The notes beneath the pieces are model-generated. The model did no database searches, was not told the DNA's origin, and worked only from the letters and a program-made list of their open reading frames with translations. DNA of 41,125 bases from Fischerella thermalis PCC 7521. Lineage in GTDB: Bacteria; Cyanobacteriota; Cyanobacteriia; Cyanobacteriales; Nostocaceae. Made by a program: the position numbers and the translations under genes. Position 1 is the stretch's first letter. Every line of letters begins with the position of its first letter. Below are positions 15,324-25,468 of this stretch, piece by piece. The DNA lies in contig NZ_AJLL01000017.1 in the NCBI RefSeq assembly GCF_000317225.1, forward strand, positions 1 through 41,125, read 5' to 3'.

Positions 15324-16976
15324 GTGACTAGTATGCAATTTCAGCTTAGCAGACAGCGACGTTATGTATCCTGGAGACAGTCATTACTGTGTAGCCTGAC
15401 TTTAGCTTTAAGTTGGGGTGCAGCCATGCCTGCAACTCTAGGGGCAGAAACAGTTACTATTCGCTTAGGGCCATTTCAACAGTCAGTAGCGATCGCGGAT
15501 TTAGAAAAATTTGCCAAAACCGGAGATTTACCAGATAATCTGCAACTATTTTCATCTATACTGACACCTCAAATTAGAGAATTACTCACAAAGCGTCTGG
15601 AAATAGATCCAGCTGTTGCTGACAAATTCGTTGCACAATTAAAACAAAACCCAGTAGGCAAACAATTTATCTCATCGTTGACGGCTGTAATACCAGGTAG
15701 TAGCGCCGAAAGTCTGCAAGCAACCCTCAATTTAGCACTACGGCAAGTCAATGGTCTGAGTGCGCTGGGTTTTTTACGAGCCTACCCGCAAGAAAATGTA
15801 ACAGTAGACGCATCTCAGGCAATCTCTGTGGCACTGGAATTAAACCCCGGCTACTGGCAAAGCCAAATTTTTGGAGCAGTATTATCACGTGAATTAAGTG
15901 TTAAAAATAGTACACCGATAACAACAAACTTCGATCCTGCTGCTCCTGGGAAACAAACAGTCCAGCAACAAACATTCATCCTACAAGACCGACAACGGAA
16001 TCGTACTATACCTGTAGATATTTATTGGAGTAATGGCGATCGCCAAAATCCAATGGTTGTAATTTCTCACGGGTTTGGGGCAAATCGTAGATTTTTGAGG
16101 TATTTGGCGCGTCATCTTGCTTCTTACGGTATCACGGTCGCCGCAATTGAACATCCAGGTAGCAACGTCACAGCTATTAGTAGAAACTCAAATCAACCCA
16201 ATCTTCAGAAGTTACTACCAGAGACTGAATTTATTGACAGACCCAAAGATATTAGCTTCACACTCAATGAACTGGCGAAACTGGATAACCAACCGGGACA
16301 ACTGCAAGGAAAACTAAATACAGATAAGGTTACTGTGATCGGACATTCTTTAGGTGGTTATACAGCCTTAGCTTTGCTAGGAGCAGAGGTTGACTTGCCA
16401 CAATTGCGGCAATTCTGCAAAGATTCTTTAAGTTTTGGCCAAGCTCCCGGTGACTGGTTGCAATGTGCAGCAGCTTCTCTACCAGAACGAAAACTGCGGC
16501 TTAAAGATGAAAGAGTAAAAAGTGCGATCGCTCTTAATCCTCTGGTTGGCAATCTCTTTGGTAAAAACGGGTTAGCTCCAGTCAAACAACCAGTTCTAAT
16601 TTTAACTGGAACCGAAGATACTCTGACTCCCGCACTCAAGCATCAAATCACACCCTTTAGCCAATTAGGAGGCGAAAAATATTTACTTTGTGCTGTTGGT
16701 GGTACGCACTTAAGTATTAGCGACCCTACATATCAGGCTAGTGATGCTACTACCATTGTCAGAGAACGGCGGGGTGAAGAAACTAAAGCCTTACGTCAGT
16801 TGCTGCAAGGTGTGAGCTTGGCGTTTGTCAAACAACAGACACCAGAAGCCAAAACCTATCAACCATTTCTGACACCAGCTTACGCTCAATCTCTCTCTAG
16901 ATCACAACTGCCGTTAAGTCTTGTTTCAGAATTACCAGCAAATCTTAAACCGTGGCTCAAGCTGGTGGGTCAGTAA
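15324..16976 (+). CDS. Exported alpha/beta hydrolase with N-terminal DUF1400
   Basis: The 550-aa product has a signal peptide at 1-41 (LLCSLTLALSWGAAMPATLG-A). Residues about 43-170 are the DUF1400 module (PF07176): VTIRLGPFQQSVAIADLEKF and GDLPDNLQLFSSILTP are typical. Residues about 220-500 form an alpha/beta-hydrolase fold, with VVISHGFGANRRFLRYLARHL as the oxyanion-side strand and the nucleophile elbow GHSLGG with Ser342. The later histidine and acid are probably in ILTGTEDTLTP and AVGGTHLSISD. The substrate is unknown; a lipase- or dienelactone hydrolase-like role in the periplasm is an inference. The start used is the ATG at 15324; the methionine four codons later (MQFQLSRQ) is equally plausible. 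Confidence 0.9.
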   Translation: MTSMQFQLSRQRRYVSWRQSLLCSLTLALSWGAAMPATLGAETVTIRLGPFQQSVAIADLEKFAKTGDLPDNLQLFSSILTPQIRELLTKRLEIDPAVADKFVAQLKQNPVGKQFISSLTAVIPGSSAESLQATLNLALRQVNGLSALGFLRAYPQENVTVDASQAISVALELNPGYWQSQIFGAVLSRELSVKNSTPITTNFDPAAPGKQTVQQQTFILQDRQRNRTIPVDIYWSNGDRQNPMVVISHGFGANRRFLRYLARHLASYGITVAAIEHPGSNVTAISRNSNQPNLQKLLPETEFIDRPKDISFTLNELAKLDNQPGQLQGKLNTDKVTVIGHSLGGYTALALLGAEVDLPQLRQFCKDSLSFGQAPGDWLQCAAASLPERKLRLKDERVKSAIALNPLVGNLFGKNGLAPVKQPVLILTGTEDTLTPALKHQITPFSQLGGEKYLLCAVGGTHLSISDPTYQASDATTIVRERRGEETKALRQLLQGVSLAFVKQQTPEAKTYQPFLTPAYAQSLSRSQLPLSLVSELPANLKPWLKLVGQ

Positions 16977-17067
16977 AAGGGGAAAACCAGATGCTGAGGA
17001 GTGGGGGGAGTGTGAAAAATATAAAAAGTCTTTTCTCCTCATACCCCTCATAACCCTCGCACTCTCC

Positions 17068-17943
17068 CTACCCTTCCTCTCCAGCATGATAGGAACTGCG
17101 AACTAGAGGACCGGAACGGACGTGGCTAAAGCCCATTTCTTTGGCGATCGCACCCAATTTATCAAATTCTGCTGGTGTCCAGTATTTTTGCACTGGTAAA
17201 TGTTCTAATGAAGGACGCATATACTGACCAATTGTCAGGCGATCGCATTTGACTTTACGGAGATCTGCCATAGTTTCGATGACTTCTTCCACAGTTTCTC
17301 CATGTCCCAACATCAAACCAGATTTAGTGGGGATGGTGGGATCGATTTCTTTAACAATTTGTAAAACTAAAAGCGAGCGATCATACTTTGCACCTCGGCG
17401 TACAGGTCCGGTTAACCGTCTTACTGTCTCGATATTATGGTTATAACAAGCTGGTTTGGCGTTAGCGATCGCAGCTATACGTTGCCGTTCACCGTAAAAA
17501 TCCGGAGTCAACACCTCAATTTGAGTCTCTGGGTTCAGTTGGCGAATCACCTCCATTGTCTTTACAAACCAACCAGCACCCTGATCGGATAAATCATCAC
17601 GGGCTACGGAAGTCAGCACCACATAACGTAATCCCAACATTTGTACAGCTTCTGCCACCTTTTTGGGTTCTTCTGGGTCTAAAGGCATAGGTGCATGTCC
17701 TTTATCTACTTGACAAAAAGCACAAGATCTAGTGCAAGTCGGTCCCATGAGTAAAAAAGTCGCAGTTTTTTGGGCGTAACACTCTCCTCGATTCGGACAA
17801 CGTCCTTCTTCACAAATCGTGTGAATCTGGCGCTGCTTGATAATACGTTGTACCGTCGAGAGTTCACTAGCTTTGCCAATAGGGCGACGCAACCACGTTG
17901 GCATAGCAGCAATTTCAGACTTATTGTTTCTTTCAGCCTTCAT
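17068..17943 (-). CDS. lipA: Lipoyl synthase (radical SAM)
   Basis: LipA inserts two sulfurs into protein-bound octanoyl groups to make lipoate for 2-oxoacid dehydrogenases and glycine cleavage. The 291-aa product has both cluster motifs: the auxiliary CX4CX5C ([12 protein letters not shown]) and the radical-SAM CX3CX2C (CTRSCAFC). It ends with the family RSSYHAGE signature that ligates the auxiliary cluster. The start ATG at 17943 lies in a CATCCTT tandem repeat (minus strand AAGGATG), so ribosome-site-like AAGGA and ATG are repeated upstream in other frames. Those frames hit stop codons after a few residues, supporting 17943. It is transcribed divergently from the response regulator. Confidence 0.96.
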   Translation of the reverse strand: MKAERNNKSEIAAMPTWLRRPIGKASELSTVQRIIKQRQIHTICEEGRCPNRGECYAQKTATFLLMGPTCTRSCAFCQVDKGHAPMPLDPEEPKKVAEAVQMLGLRYVVLTSVARDDLSDQGAGWFVKTMEVIRQLNPETQIEVLTPDFYGERQRIAAIANAKPACYNHNIETVRRLTGPVRRGAKYDRSLLVLQIVKEIDPTIPTKSGLMLGHGETVEEVIETMADLRKVKCDRLTIGQYMRPSLEHLPVQKYWTPAEFDKLGAIAKEMGFSHVRSGPLVRSSYHAGEEG

Positions 17944-17961
17944 CCTTCATCCTTCATCCTT
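17934..17961 (-). promoter_or_regulatory. Heptamer repeat carrying reiterated AAGGATG at the lipA start
   Basis: Three perfect CATCCTT heptamers (17941-17961) and one degenerate copy (17934-17940) run across the lipA start codon. On the coding strand each reads AAGGATG, so a Shine-Dalgarno-like AAGGA and an ATG recur every 7 nt in rotating frames. The ATGs at 17950 and 17957 would each give only five codons before TGA. Confidence 0.7.
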
Positions 17962-18152
17962 CTTTATCACCATGACATAAATTACAGTCAATCAAAGCCG
18001 AGGTTAGTTAAAACACTTTCATATATCAAAGTTTCTCCAGGAAAATACTATCCCCCAATCAAGATAAATATTGGGTATAGTGGGAGAATTCAACAGCCGT
18101 AAGGCAGCAAAAACCGTATCAAAACCTAAAGTTTCTGTTAGAGCGAGCAGTC

Positions 18153-18728
18153 GTGGCAAGTAACAAAGTTCTAGTTATCGATGACACTACAGTTGTCCGG
18201 GTAAAAGTACGAGAAATGTTGCCTCCGGGCAACTTTGATGTATTAGAAGCAAAAGACGGCGTAGAAGGACTTAATCTAATCCGTCAGGAAAAATTCAGCC
18301 TAATAATGTTGGATTTCCTGTTGCCAAAAATGAGCGGCTGGGAAGTATTTCAGCAGATCCAATCCCAACCAGAACTCAGGAAAATTCCCCTAGTGATCAT
18401 GTCTGGTCGCAAGGAAGAGGTTACAGAGAAAATTGCAGAACCTTTTGAAAATTTTGAATTTCTTAGTAAACCTTTTGATCAAAAGCAACTCATTGGCGCA
18501 ATTAAGTCAGCCATGACAAAAGCTAAACAGCCACGCCAAGAACCTGCACCAGTGGCCGCATCTAGTACTGAGAACAATGCTACAACAACTCCTGATGCAG
18601 GCATTCCTTCCTCAGCTAATGAGATTCAAGCATTGAATGAAAAAATAGTCAAAATGCAAACAGAAATAGATGCCTTGAAGAAACAATTAGCTCAGGTTGT
18701 CACCTTTATAAAACAGAAAATCAAGTAG
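18153..18728 (+). CDS. Response regulator with C-terminal coiled-coil tail
   Basis: The 191-aa cytoplasmic protein has a receiver domain at residues 5-122: acid pair Asp10/Asp11, phospho-acceptor Asp54 in IMLDFLLPKMSGWEVF, switch Ser in VIMSGR and the conserved Lys in LSKPFD. A linker rich in Ala, Pro, Ser and Thr (about 128-150) follows, then a short coiled coil (about 152-190, EIQALNEKIVKMQTEIDALKKQL). There is no DNA-binding or enzymatic output domain, so it probably acts by protein contact. The start is GTG 18153; no better ATG precedes the conserved KVLVIDD. No kinase gene is adjacent. A strong terminator follows. Confidence 0.9.
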   Translation: MASNKVLVIDDTTVVRVKVREMLPPGNFDVLEAKDGVEGLNLIRQEKFSLIMLDFLLPKMSGWEVFQQIQSQPELRKIPLVIMSGRKEEVTEKIAEPFENFEFLSKPFDQKQLIGAIKSAMTKAKQPRQEPAPVAASSTENNATTTPDAGIPSSANEIQALNEKIVKMQTEIDALKKQLAQVVTFIKQKIK

Positions 18729-18765
18729 TATCAATTCAAATTTTATGCTCACAACTAGAGCTACT

Positions 18766-18788
18766 AGCCTGCTGAAGCAGGCTTTTTT
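18766..18788 (+). terminator. Intrinsic terminator after the response regulator gene
   Basis: AGCCTGCT pairs perfectly with AGCAGGCT around a GA loop and is followed by six T. This is a textbook rho-independent terminator 37 bp after the stop codon. Confidence 0.9.
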
Positions 18789-18844
18789 GTTTGAATAATT
18801 ATTAATTTATATTACTTCTTTATATAGTCTATTTATAAGTTTAC

Positions 18845-19594
18845 TTATAGCGCTTAGAGGTGATTCGTAAAGAAAATCTAAAGAGCTTTTGAGTGAGCTG
18901 GACTAGATTTTAATCTAGATCAGGTTGAATAGTTGTAGAAAAGATGAGTAGTTTACCTGAGATTGCCAATCCCCAAAGGAAACCCTATGCTAGCGATCTG
19001 AGTGATGCAGAGTGGGAAGTATTGAAACCACTTCTACCCGCACCTAAAGGGTTTGGTCATCCTGTAGAAGTGGATTTTCGTGAGATTCTCAATGCCATCT
19101 TTTACGTACAACGTACAGGATGCCAATGGGAAATGTTACCTCATGACCTCCCACCCTACACCACTGTGTATGGCTACTTTCAGAAATGGCAACGTAAAGG
19201 CATCTGGCAACAGATACACGATCAAGTGCGCCAAAAACTACGAAGGGAATTAGGTAGAGATGAGCATTCCACCGTTGCCATCGCTGACTCTCAGTCGGTG
19301 AAGACAACGGAAAAAAAGGGGAGGTCTACGGTTTCGATGGTGGCAAAAAGGTTAAAGGGCGTAAGCGCCATATAGTTGTAGACTCGCAAGGATTATTGAT
19401 TGGTGTTGTTGTGACTGAAGCAAATGCCCCAGAACGATTGGGAGCGATAATTGTATTGGATGAAGCAAAGGAAAAGTTGTCCCGATTAGAAGTTATTTGG
19501 GTAGACCAGGGTTACTCTGGTAAAAACTTTGCCAATGCAGTTCAGCAAGTCTGTGGTGAACAGGTGAGAGTGGAAGTAATTGAACGAACCTCTT
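18845..19594 (+). mobile_element. Truncated IS5-family insertion sequence
   Basis: The element contains most of an IS5-type transposase but lacks its 3' end. The left boundary is uncertain (near GAGGTGATTCG at about 18857); a 7-bp hairpin lies at 18903-18918 ahead of the transposase. No right terminal inverted repeat or target duplication could be recognised, because sequence similarity to IS5 transposases stops at about 19592 and unrelated DNA runs on to the kinase gene. Confidence 0.65.
18944..19594 (+). pseudogene. IS5-family transposase, frameshift-fused and 3'-truncated
   Basis: Frame 0 (18944-19375) encodes the N-terminal DUF4096-type part (LSDAEWEVLKPLLPAPK, RTGCQWEMLPHDLPPYTTVY) and the first catalytic Asp (AIADSQSVKT). 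At 19312-19318 the slippery heptamer A AAA AAG occurs in the correct phase, and the -1 frame continues the protein (GEVYGFDGGKKVKGRKRHI) with the second Asp in WVDQGYSGKNFA. This is the usual arrangement in which a -1 frameshift makes the full transposase. After VEVIERTS (about 19592) the expected C-terminus with the third catalytic acid (VERTFGWL-type) is absent; the frame runs to a stop at 19771-19773 in unrelated sequence. The enzyme should be inactive. Confidence 0.85.
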
Positions 19595-19791
19595 ATCGTT
19601 TGCATGAAGTACAGCTTTATCAGTGTGCATCTGTGTTCATCCGTGTTCGTTTTTTCCTCTACCGTACCCAACTGCAAACCGCTATTTATATTATACAAAA
19701 CATACATAATTCTCTGAAATTAGATGATAGCAGTAATCGACCAGTGGGAATACTAAATTTATGGACACCATAATTAGACTTGGTTAGAAAA

Positions 19792-22700
19792 ATGTTAGTA
19801 CCATTAGATAAAATTATTCCCCTTCCTGGCTATCACATTACTGAGCAAATTTACTTGGGTAGTAGAACTAGTGTTTATCGGGGTATCAGAGAGCAAGACC
19901 AACAACCTGTAATCATCAAATTGATGCGGAATGAATACCCTAGCCTCAATGAATTAGCTCAATTTCGCAATCAGTATACAATTAGCAAAAAACTTGATTT
20001 TCCAGGTATAGTTAAAACTTATAGTTTAGAAAATTATCGCAATGGTTATGCCATAGTCATGGAAGACTTTGGTGGCATTTCACTTCAACAATGGCTAAGC
20101 AAAAAAAGCACAGCAATTCCCAAATCTGAAGAAATCAATAAATTTGAATTATCCATTACTGACTTTTTTGATATTAGTATTCAAATTGTTTCTATCCTTG
20201 ATCAACTGCACCGTCAACGCGTCATTCATAAAGATATCAAACCCGCCAATATTTTGATCAAACCCACTACAAAAGAAATCAAAATAATTGACTTCAGCAT
20301 CGCTTCCCTTCTACCAAGAGAAATTCAATGTCTCACTAATCCTAATGTTTTAGAAGGTACACTATCCTACATTTCCCCAGAACAAACTGGGCGAATGAAT
20401 CGGGGAATTGACTACCGCACTGATTTTTATTCCCTCGGTGTCACCTTCTTTGAACTCCTCACAGGACATTTACCCTTCACCGCTACTGATTCAATGGAGT
20501 TAGTCTACTCTCACATTGCCAAGGAAGCACCAAAAGCCAACCAAGTTAATCCTAAAATTCCGCCAATCTTGTCTGATATCATCAGCAAGCTAATGGCAAA
20601 AAATGCTGAAGATCGCTATCAGAGTGCTTTGGGTTTAAAGCACGACTTAGAGATATGCAAACAACAGTTACAAGAGACTGGCAAGATCGATACATTTGAG
20701 TTAGCAACTCGGGATATCTCAGACCGTTTTCTTATTCCCGAAAAACTCTATGGTCGTCAACGGGAAGTAGAAACTTTACTCACCGCTTTTGAACGTCTTG
20801 CTAATCCCCTTACAAATGAATTAAGGGGAACCGAAATGATATTGGTTGTTGGTGATCCTGGCGTCGGGAAAACTGCTGTAGTTAACGAAGTTCACAAACC
20901 CATCGCCCGTCACCACAGCTACTTCATTAGAGGAAAATTTGACCAATTTCAACGCGATATTCCCTTTGCTGGCTGGGTAGAAGCTTTTCGCGATTTAATC
21001 AGGCAATTATTATTAGAATCTAATGCTGAAATTCAACTATGGAAAGCCAAAATTTTGGCGGCTTTGGGCGAGCAAGCTCAAGTCATTATTAATGTCATTC
21101 CTCAACTGGAAAAAATAATTGGTAAGCAACCTCCTGTTGATGAACTATCTGGCAATGCAGCCGAAAATAGATTTAATTTATTATTTCAAAGACTTATCCA
21201 GGTTTTTACTAGTAAAGAGCATCCTTTGGTAATATTTTTGGATGATTTACAATGGGCAGATGCTGCTTCTCTAAAATTCATTCAATCACTCACAACTTCC
21301 AGGCAGTCTCCTCTATTGTATTCTACTAAATCAGAGGATACACGAGAGTATAAGGCAGAAGAAATAGGTAGTAATCAAGGAAGTATATTACTAATAGGTG
21401 CATATAGAGATAATGAAGTTTCTAGAACACATCCACTTTATTTAACACTCAATGAAATTGAAAAAAATAGAGGTATCATTAATACCATCACACTCAAACC
21501 ATTAAATCAGAATGATTTGAATCGCTTGATTGCTGACACTCTTCATTGCTCGGAAGCCCTTGCTATTCCTCTAACTCAAATGGTGTTTGCCAAAACTAAA
21601 GGTAATCCATTTTTTACCAATCAGTTTCTTAAGTCTCTGCACGCAGAGCAACTAATTAAATTTCATTTTGATGTTGGTTATTGGCAATATAATCTGTCAG
21701 AAATTATAACGTTGTCCCTTACAGACGACGTTGTCAAGTTTATGGCTATGCAACTAGAAAAGTTGCCGAAATATACCCAAGAAGTCCTGAAATTAGCAGC
21801 ATGTATTGGCAATCAGTTTGATCTAAAAACACTATCAATTGTTTATGAAAAGAATGCGATAGATACAGCTTCAGATTTGTGGACAGCTTTACACGAAGGA
21901 TTAGTTATACCTGAAACTGATGATTACAAGTTATTTATTGGAGAAAGTAATCAGGCGTTGATAAGATGTAATGAGAAGCAATCGATTGAATTACCAATTA
22001 CCAATAATCAATTACCAAAATATAAATTTGTCCATGATCGAGTCCAACAAGCGGCTTATTCATTAATTCCTGAAGATAACAAAAAATCAATTCATCTCAA
22101 AATAGGCAAGCAGTTATTGAAAAAAATCCCAATTCAAGATTGGGAAGAAAATATATTTTCTCTCGTCAATCAGTTCAATATTGCAGTAGATTTAATTACT
22201 AATCCAGTAGAAATCGACGAGATCGCTAATATGAATTTAATCGCTGGATGTAGAGCTTTAGCATCAACCGCTTATGCAACAGCAATGAAGTATTTAACTA
22301 CTGGTATCGAACTCTTAAAAGATGATAGTTGGAAGAGAAAATATGAACTGATCCTATCTTTGTATGAAACAGCAGCAGAGGTAGCATACCTACTTGGTGA
22401 TTTTGAGCAGACAGAACAACTTGTCCAGATAGTTTTAGCAAAAGCTAAAACATTACTAGAAAAAGTAAAAGTTTATGAAGTAATGATTAAAGCTTATGGA
22501 GCACAGAACCAAGCAGTAAAAGCAGTCAAAACTGCGCTTATAGTTCTCAAACAGCTAGGAGTAGAATTTCCTGAGAATCCTACCCAGTCTGATGTACAGC
22601 TAGCAATGGCAGAAATAACTTCAAATTTAAATGGCAGACCTATTGAAGACTTAGTTGACCTGCCAGAAATGAAGGAAGCTAAACCATTAGCAGTTATGCG

Positions 22701-25461
22701 CATTTTATCAACTGTAAGTAGCTACGCCTATCTATCTGCTCCTGAATTGTATCCACTAATTTGCTTTCGACAAATTCATTTATCTCTGAAATACGGCAAT
22801 ACCTTATTTTCTGCGTGTGTATACGTTAATTACGGTTTATTTTTGTGTGGGGTAATAGGAGATATTGAATCTGGCTATCAGTTTGGTAAATTAGGTACAA
22901 ATTTGCTGACTAAGTTCAATGCTAAAGAAGTCAAAGCCAAGACTATAGGGTCATTTAATATCATTATCAGGCATTGGAAAGAACATGCTAGCAAAATATT
23001 AAAACCTATACTGGAAGCTTACTTCGTTGGACTAGAAACTGGAGATTTAGAATACAGTGCTTATGCTTTAAATGCTTATTGCTACTATTCATATTTTATA
23101 GGTAAAGAACTGACAGAGCTAAAACAGGAGATCGCAAACTACAGCAAGGCTATAGCTGAAATCAACCAAAAAATAGTATTTCATTGGAATGAAATTTATC
23201 ACCAGAGTGTTTTGAATTTATTAGAGAGTGGGGAGAATACCTATCATTTAAGCGGTGAATCATATGATGAGGAAAATATGTTACCTATTCACCTGCAAAA
23301 TAATGATGTCATGGGACTTTTGTTTCTATTTTTCAATAAACTATATCTTTGTTATTTATTTCAAGAATTTCATCAAGGTATAGAAAATGCTAACATGGCG
23401 GAAAAATATTTACAGGGTGGAATAGGACAGTTAGTTTTTCCTCTTTTTCATTTTTATGATTCATTGGTGCGACTAGCAGTATATTCACAAGTACCCATTT
23501 CTGAACAACATTCCATCCTTGATAGAATACAAGCTAATCAGAACAAAATGCAGAAATGGGGCCATCATGCTCCAATGAATTATCTGCACAAATATTATTT
23601 AGTAGAAGCAGAAAGGTATCGAGTTTTAGGTCAATATTTGGAAGCGATTGACTCTTATGATCGTGCCATTGCTCTTGCCAAAGAATACGAATATATAAAT
23701 GAAGAAGCTCTCGCTAATGAACTTGCCGCTAGATTTTATTTAGAATGGGGCAAACATAAGATAGCCCAAACTTATCTTACTGATGCATATTATTGTTATT
23801 TGCGCTGGGGAGCAAAAGCCAAAGTTGACGATTTGGCAAAACGCTATTCCCAATTACTTGCTCCTATTCTCCAGCAAGGTAAACTAAGTCCATATACCAG
23901 TGAAAAAATTACTCTTTCTCATCACGCCACTTTATCTACACAAAACAGTCACCAAACTTTAATTAGCTCTTGCACAAGTGTATCTAATTCTTTAGATTTA
24001 ACTACTGTAATTAGAGCCTCACAAGCACTGTCTGGAGAAATTGAACTGGAGCAGTTATTATCTACTTTAATGAAAGTAGTCATGGAAAACGCAGGAGCCT
24101 CCAAATGCGCTTTAATGCTGAGTTCAGGTGATGATTTGGACTTAACTATTACTGCTATGAGTTCCAACTCTAATTTAGCATCTACTTACACAGAATTCCC
24201 TAACATTAGCCTTTCTTGTAGCTATGATTTGCCAGTTAATTTGATTAATTATGTCAAACGTACGAAAGAAATATTTGTTGTTGATGATGCCAAATTAGAA
24301 GATTTTATCGCCAATGATCGCTATATCCTGCGTGAGCGACCCAAAAGTCTGTTATGTATTCCGATTATTAATCAGGGGAAACTCCTTGGTATATTGTATC
24401 TAGAAAATAATCTGACAACAGGAGCGTTTACACGCGATCGCCTAGAACTTCTGCAAGTAATTACGACCCAAGCAGCAATCTCTCTTGAGAATGCTATCCT
24501 CTACAAAGATTTGGCACAAGCGAAAGAACGCTTGGAGGAATATAGTCATACTTTAGAAGAGAAAGTTGAACGCAGAACACAGGAACTTAACGAGAATAAT
24601 CAGCGCTTAAAACAAGCAATAGTGAATTTGCAAAACGCCCAAACGCAACTGATTCAAAGTGAAAAAATGTCTAGTTTAGGGCAAATGGTAGCCGGAATTG
24701 CCCATGAAATCAATAACCCCATCAACTTTATTCATGGGAACATTACTCATGCACAAGAATATGTGCAAGATTTATTAGAGTTGATTGCTATTTATCAACA
24801 TGAATTACCCAATCCCTCTGCTCAAGTTGCAGAGAAGTCTGAAGAAATAGATCTAGATTTCTTAGTGCAAGACCTACCTAAAGTTTTGGATTCTATGAAT
24901 GTAGGAACGTCGCGTATCCGCAATATTGTTTTGGGTTTACGCAACTTCTCCCGCTTAGATGAAGCTGACATGAAGCCTGTAGATATTCATGAAGGCATCG
25001 ACAATACTTTGATGATCTTACAACACAAGCTGAAAGCAAATAATGATCGTCCTGAGATACAAGTCATCAAAGAATATGGAGAATTGCCAGAGTTGACTTG
25101 TTATGCTGGTCAGTTAAATCAGGTGTTTATGAATATTTTGTCTAATGCGATCGATGCGCTCGACGAAGGAAATAGAAATAACCACCAGTCCCCAGCCCCT
25201 AAAATTCGGATTATTACTGAGTTAGCAAATAAAAATACTGTCAAAATTTGTATTGCCGATAATGGCCCTGGTATCAACACTGAAATACAACAAAAAATCT
25301 TTGACCCATTTTTTACTACAAAACCAGTTGGAAGCGGGACAGGTTTAGGATTATCGATTAGCTATCAAATTGTTGTAGACAAACATAAGGGTAAGCTAAT
25401 CTGCGATTCTAAACCAGGACAAGGGACTGAATTTGTGATAGAGATTCCAATACAACAGTGA
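19792..25461 (+). CDS. Trifunctional Ser/Thr kinase - ATPase - GAF - sensor histidine kinase (HstK type)
   Basis: This giant cytoplasmic signalling protein has about 1889 aa from ATG 19792; an in-frame TTG at 19780 adds four residues and is the numbering used here. A Ser/Thr kinase domain (about 15-290) has HKDIKPANI with catalytic Asp152 and DFS at 171-173 in place of DFG. A predicted ATPase domain follows (about 328-650), with Walker A GDPGVGKT at 358-365 and Walker [13 protein letters not shown]. Next come a long helical TPR-like middle (about 780-1380), a GAF domain (about 1421-1565), a coiled coil, and a histidine kinase with His1642 in GIAHEINNP, an N-box ([12 protein letters not shown]), G1 and G2. 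The architecture is that of Anabaena HstK. It is convergent with the P450 gene, 7 bp apart, and a truncated IS lies directly upstream, so its native promoter may be disturbed. Confidence 0.93.
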   Translation: MLVPLDKIIPLPGYHITEQIYLGSRTSVYRGIREQDQQPVIIKLMRNEYPSLNELAQFRNQYTISKKLDFPGIVKTYSLENYRNGYAIVMEDFGGISLQQWLSKKSTAIPKSEEINKFELSITDFFDISIQIVSILDQLHRQRVIHKDIKPANILIKPTTKEIKIIDFSIASLLPREIQCLTNPNVLEGTLSYISPEQTGRMNRGIDYRTDFYSLGVTFFELLTGHLPFTATDSMELVYSHIAKEAPKANQVNPKIPPILSDIISKLMAKNAEDRYQSALGLKHDLEICKQQLQETGKIDTFELATRDISDRFLIPEKLYGRQREVETLLTAFERLANPLTNELRGTEMILVVGDPGVGKTAVVNEVHKPIARHHSYFIRGKFDQFQRDIPFAGWVEAFRDLIRQLLLESNAEIQLWKAKILAALGEQAQVIINVIPQLEKIIGKQPPVDELSGNAAENRFNLLFQRLIQVFTSKEHPLVIFLDDLQWADAASLKFIQSLTTSRQSPLLYSTKSEDTREYKAEEIGSNQGSILLIGAYRDNEVSRTHPLYLTLNEIEKNRGIINTITLKPLNQNDLNRLIADTLHCSEALAIPLTQMVFAKTKGNPFFTNQFLKSLHAEQLIKFHFDVGYWQYNLSEIITLSLTDDVVKFMAMQLEKLPKYTQEVLKLAACIGNQFDLKTLSIVYEKNAIDTASDLWTALHEGLVIPETDDYKLFIGESNQALIRCNEKQSIELPITNNQLPKYKFVHDRVQQAAYSLIPEDNKKSIHLKIGKQLLKKIPIQDWEENIFSLVNQFNIAVDLITNPVEIDEIANMNLIAGCRALASTAYATAMKYLTTGIELLKDDSWKRKYELILSLYETAAEVAYLLGDFEQTEQLVQIVLAKAKTLLEKVKVYEVMIKAYGAQNQAVKAVKTALIVLKQLGVEFPENPTQSDVQLAMAEITSNLNGRPIEDLVDLPEMKEAKPLAVMRILSTVSSYAYLSAPELYPLICFRQIHLSLKYGNTLFSACVYVNYGLFLCGVIGDIESGYQFGKLGTNLLTKFNAKEVKAKTIGSFNIIIRHWKEHASKILKPILEAYFVGLETGDLEYSAYALNAYCYYSYFIGKELTELKQEIANYSKAIAEINQKIVFHWNEIYHQSVLNLLESGENTYHLSGESYDEENMLPIHLQNNDVMGLLFLFFNKLYLCYLFQEFHQGIENANMAEKYLQGGIGQLVFPLFHFYDSLVRLAVYSQVPISEQHSILDRIQANQNKMQKWGHHAPMNYLHKYYLVEAERYRVLGQYLEAIDSYDRAIALAKEYEYINEEALANELAARFYLEWGKHKIAQTYLTDAYYCYLRWGAKAKVDDLAKRYSQLLAPILQQGKLSPYTSEKITLSHHATLSTQNSHQTLISSCTSVSNSLDLTTVIRASQALSGEIELEQLLSTLMKVVMENAGASKCALMLSSGDDLDLTITAMSSNSNLASTYTEFPNISLSCSYDLPVNLINYVKRTKEIFVVDDAKLEDFIANDRYILRERPKSLLCIPIINQGKLLGILYLENNLTTGAFTRDRLELLQVITTQAAISLENAILYKDLAQAKERLEEYSHTLEEKVERRTQELNENNQRLKQAIVNLQNAQTQLIQSEKMSSLGQMVAGIAHEINNPINFIHGNITHAQEYVQDLLELIAIYQHELPNPSAQVAEKSEEIDLDFLVQDLPKVLDSMNVGTSRIRNIVLGLRNFSRLDEADMKPVDIHEGIDNTLMILQHKLKANNDRPEIQVIKEYGELPELTCYAGQLNQVFMNILSNAIDALDEGNRNNHQSPAPKIRIITELANKNTVKICIADNGPGINTEIQQKIFDPFFTTKPVGSGTGLGLSISYQIVVDKHKGKLICDSKPGQGTEFVIEIPIQQ

Positions 25462-25468
25462 ATAAGTA

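Noticed and set aside
19312-19396. Reading the transposase split as a simple inactivating frameshift mutation
   Set aside because: The A AAA AAG heptamer is in the correct phase for programmed -1 frameshifting, which is common in this IS family; the truncation is the real defect.
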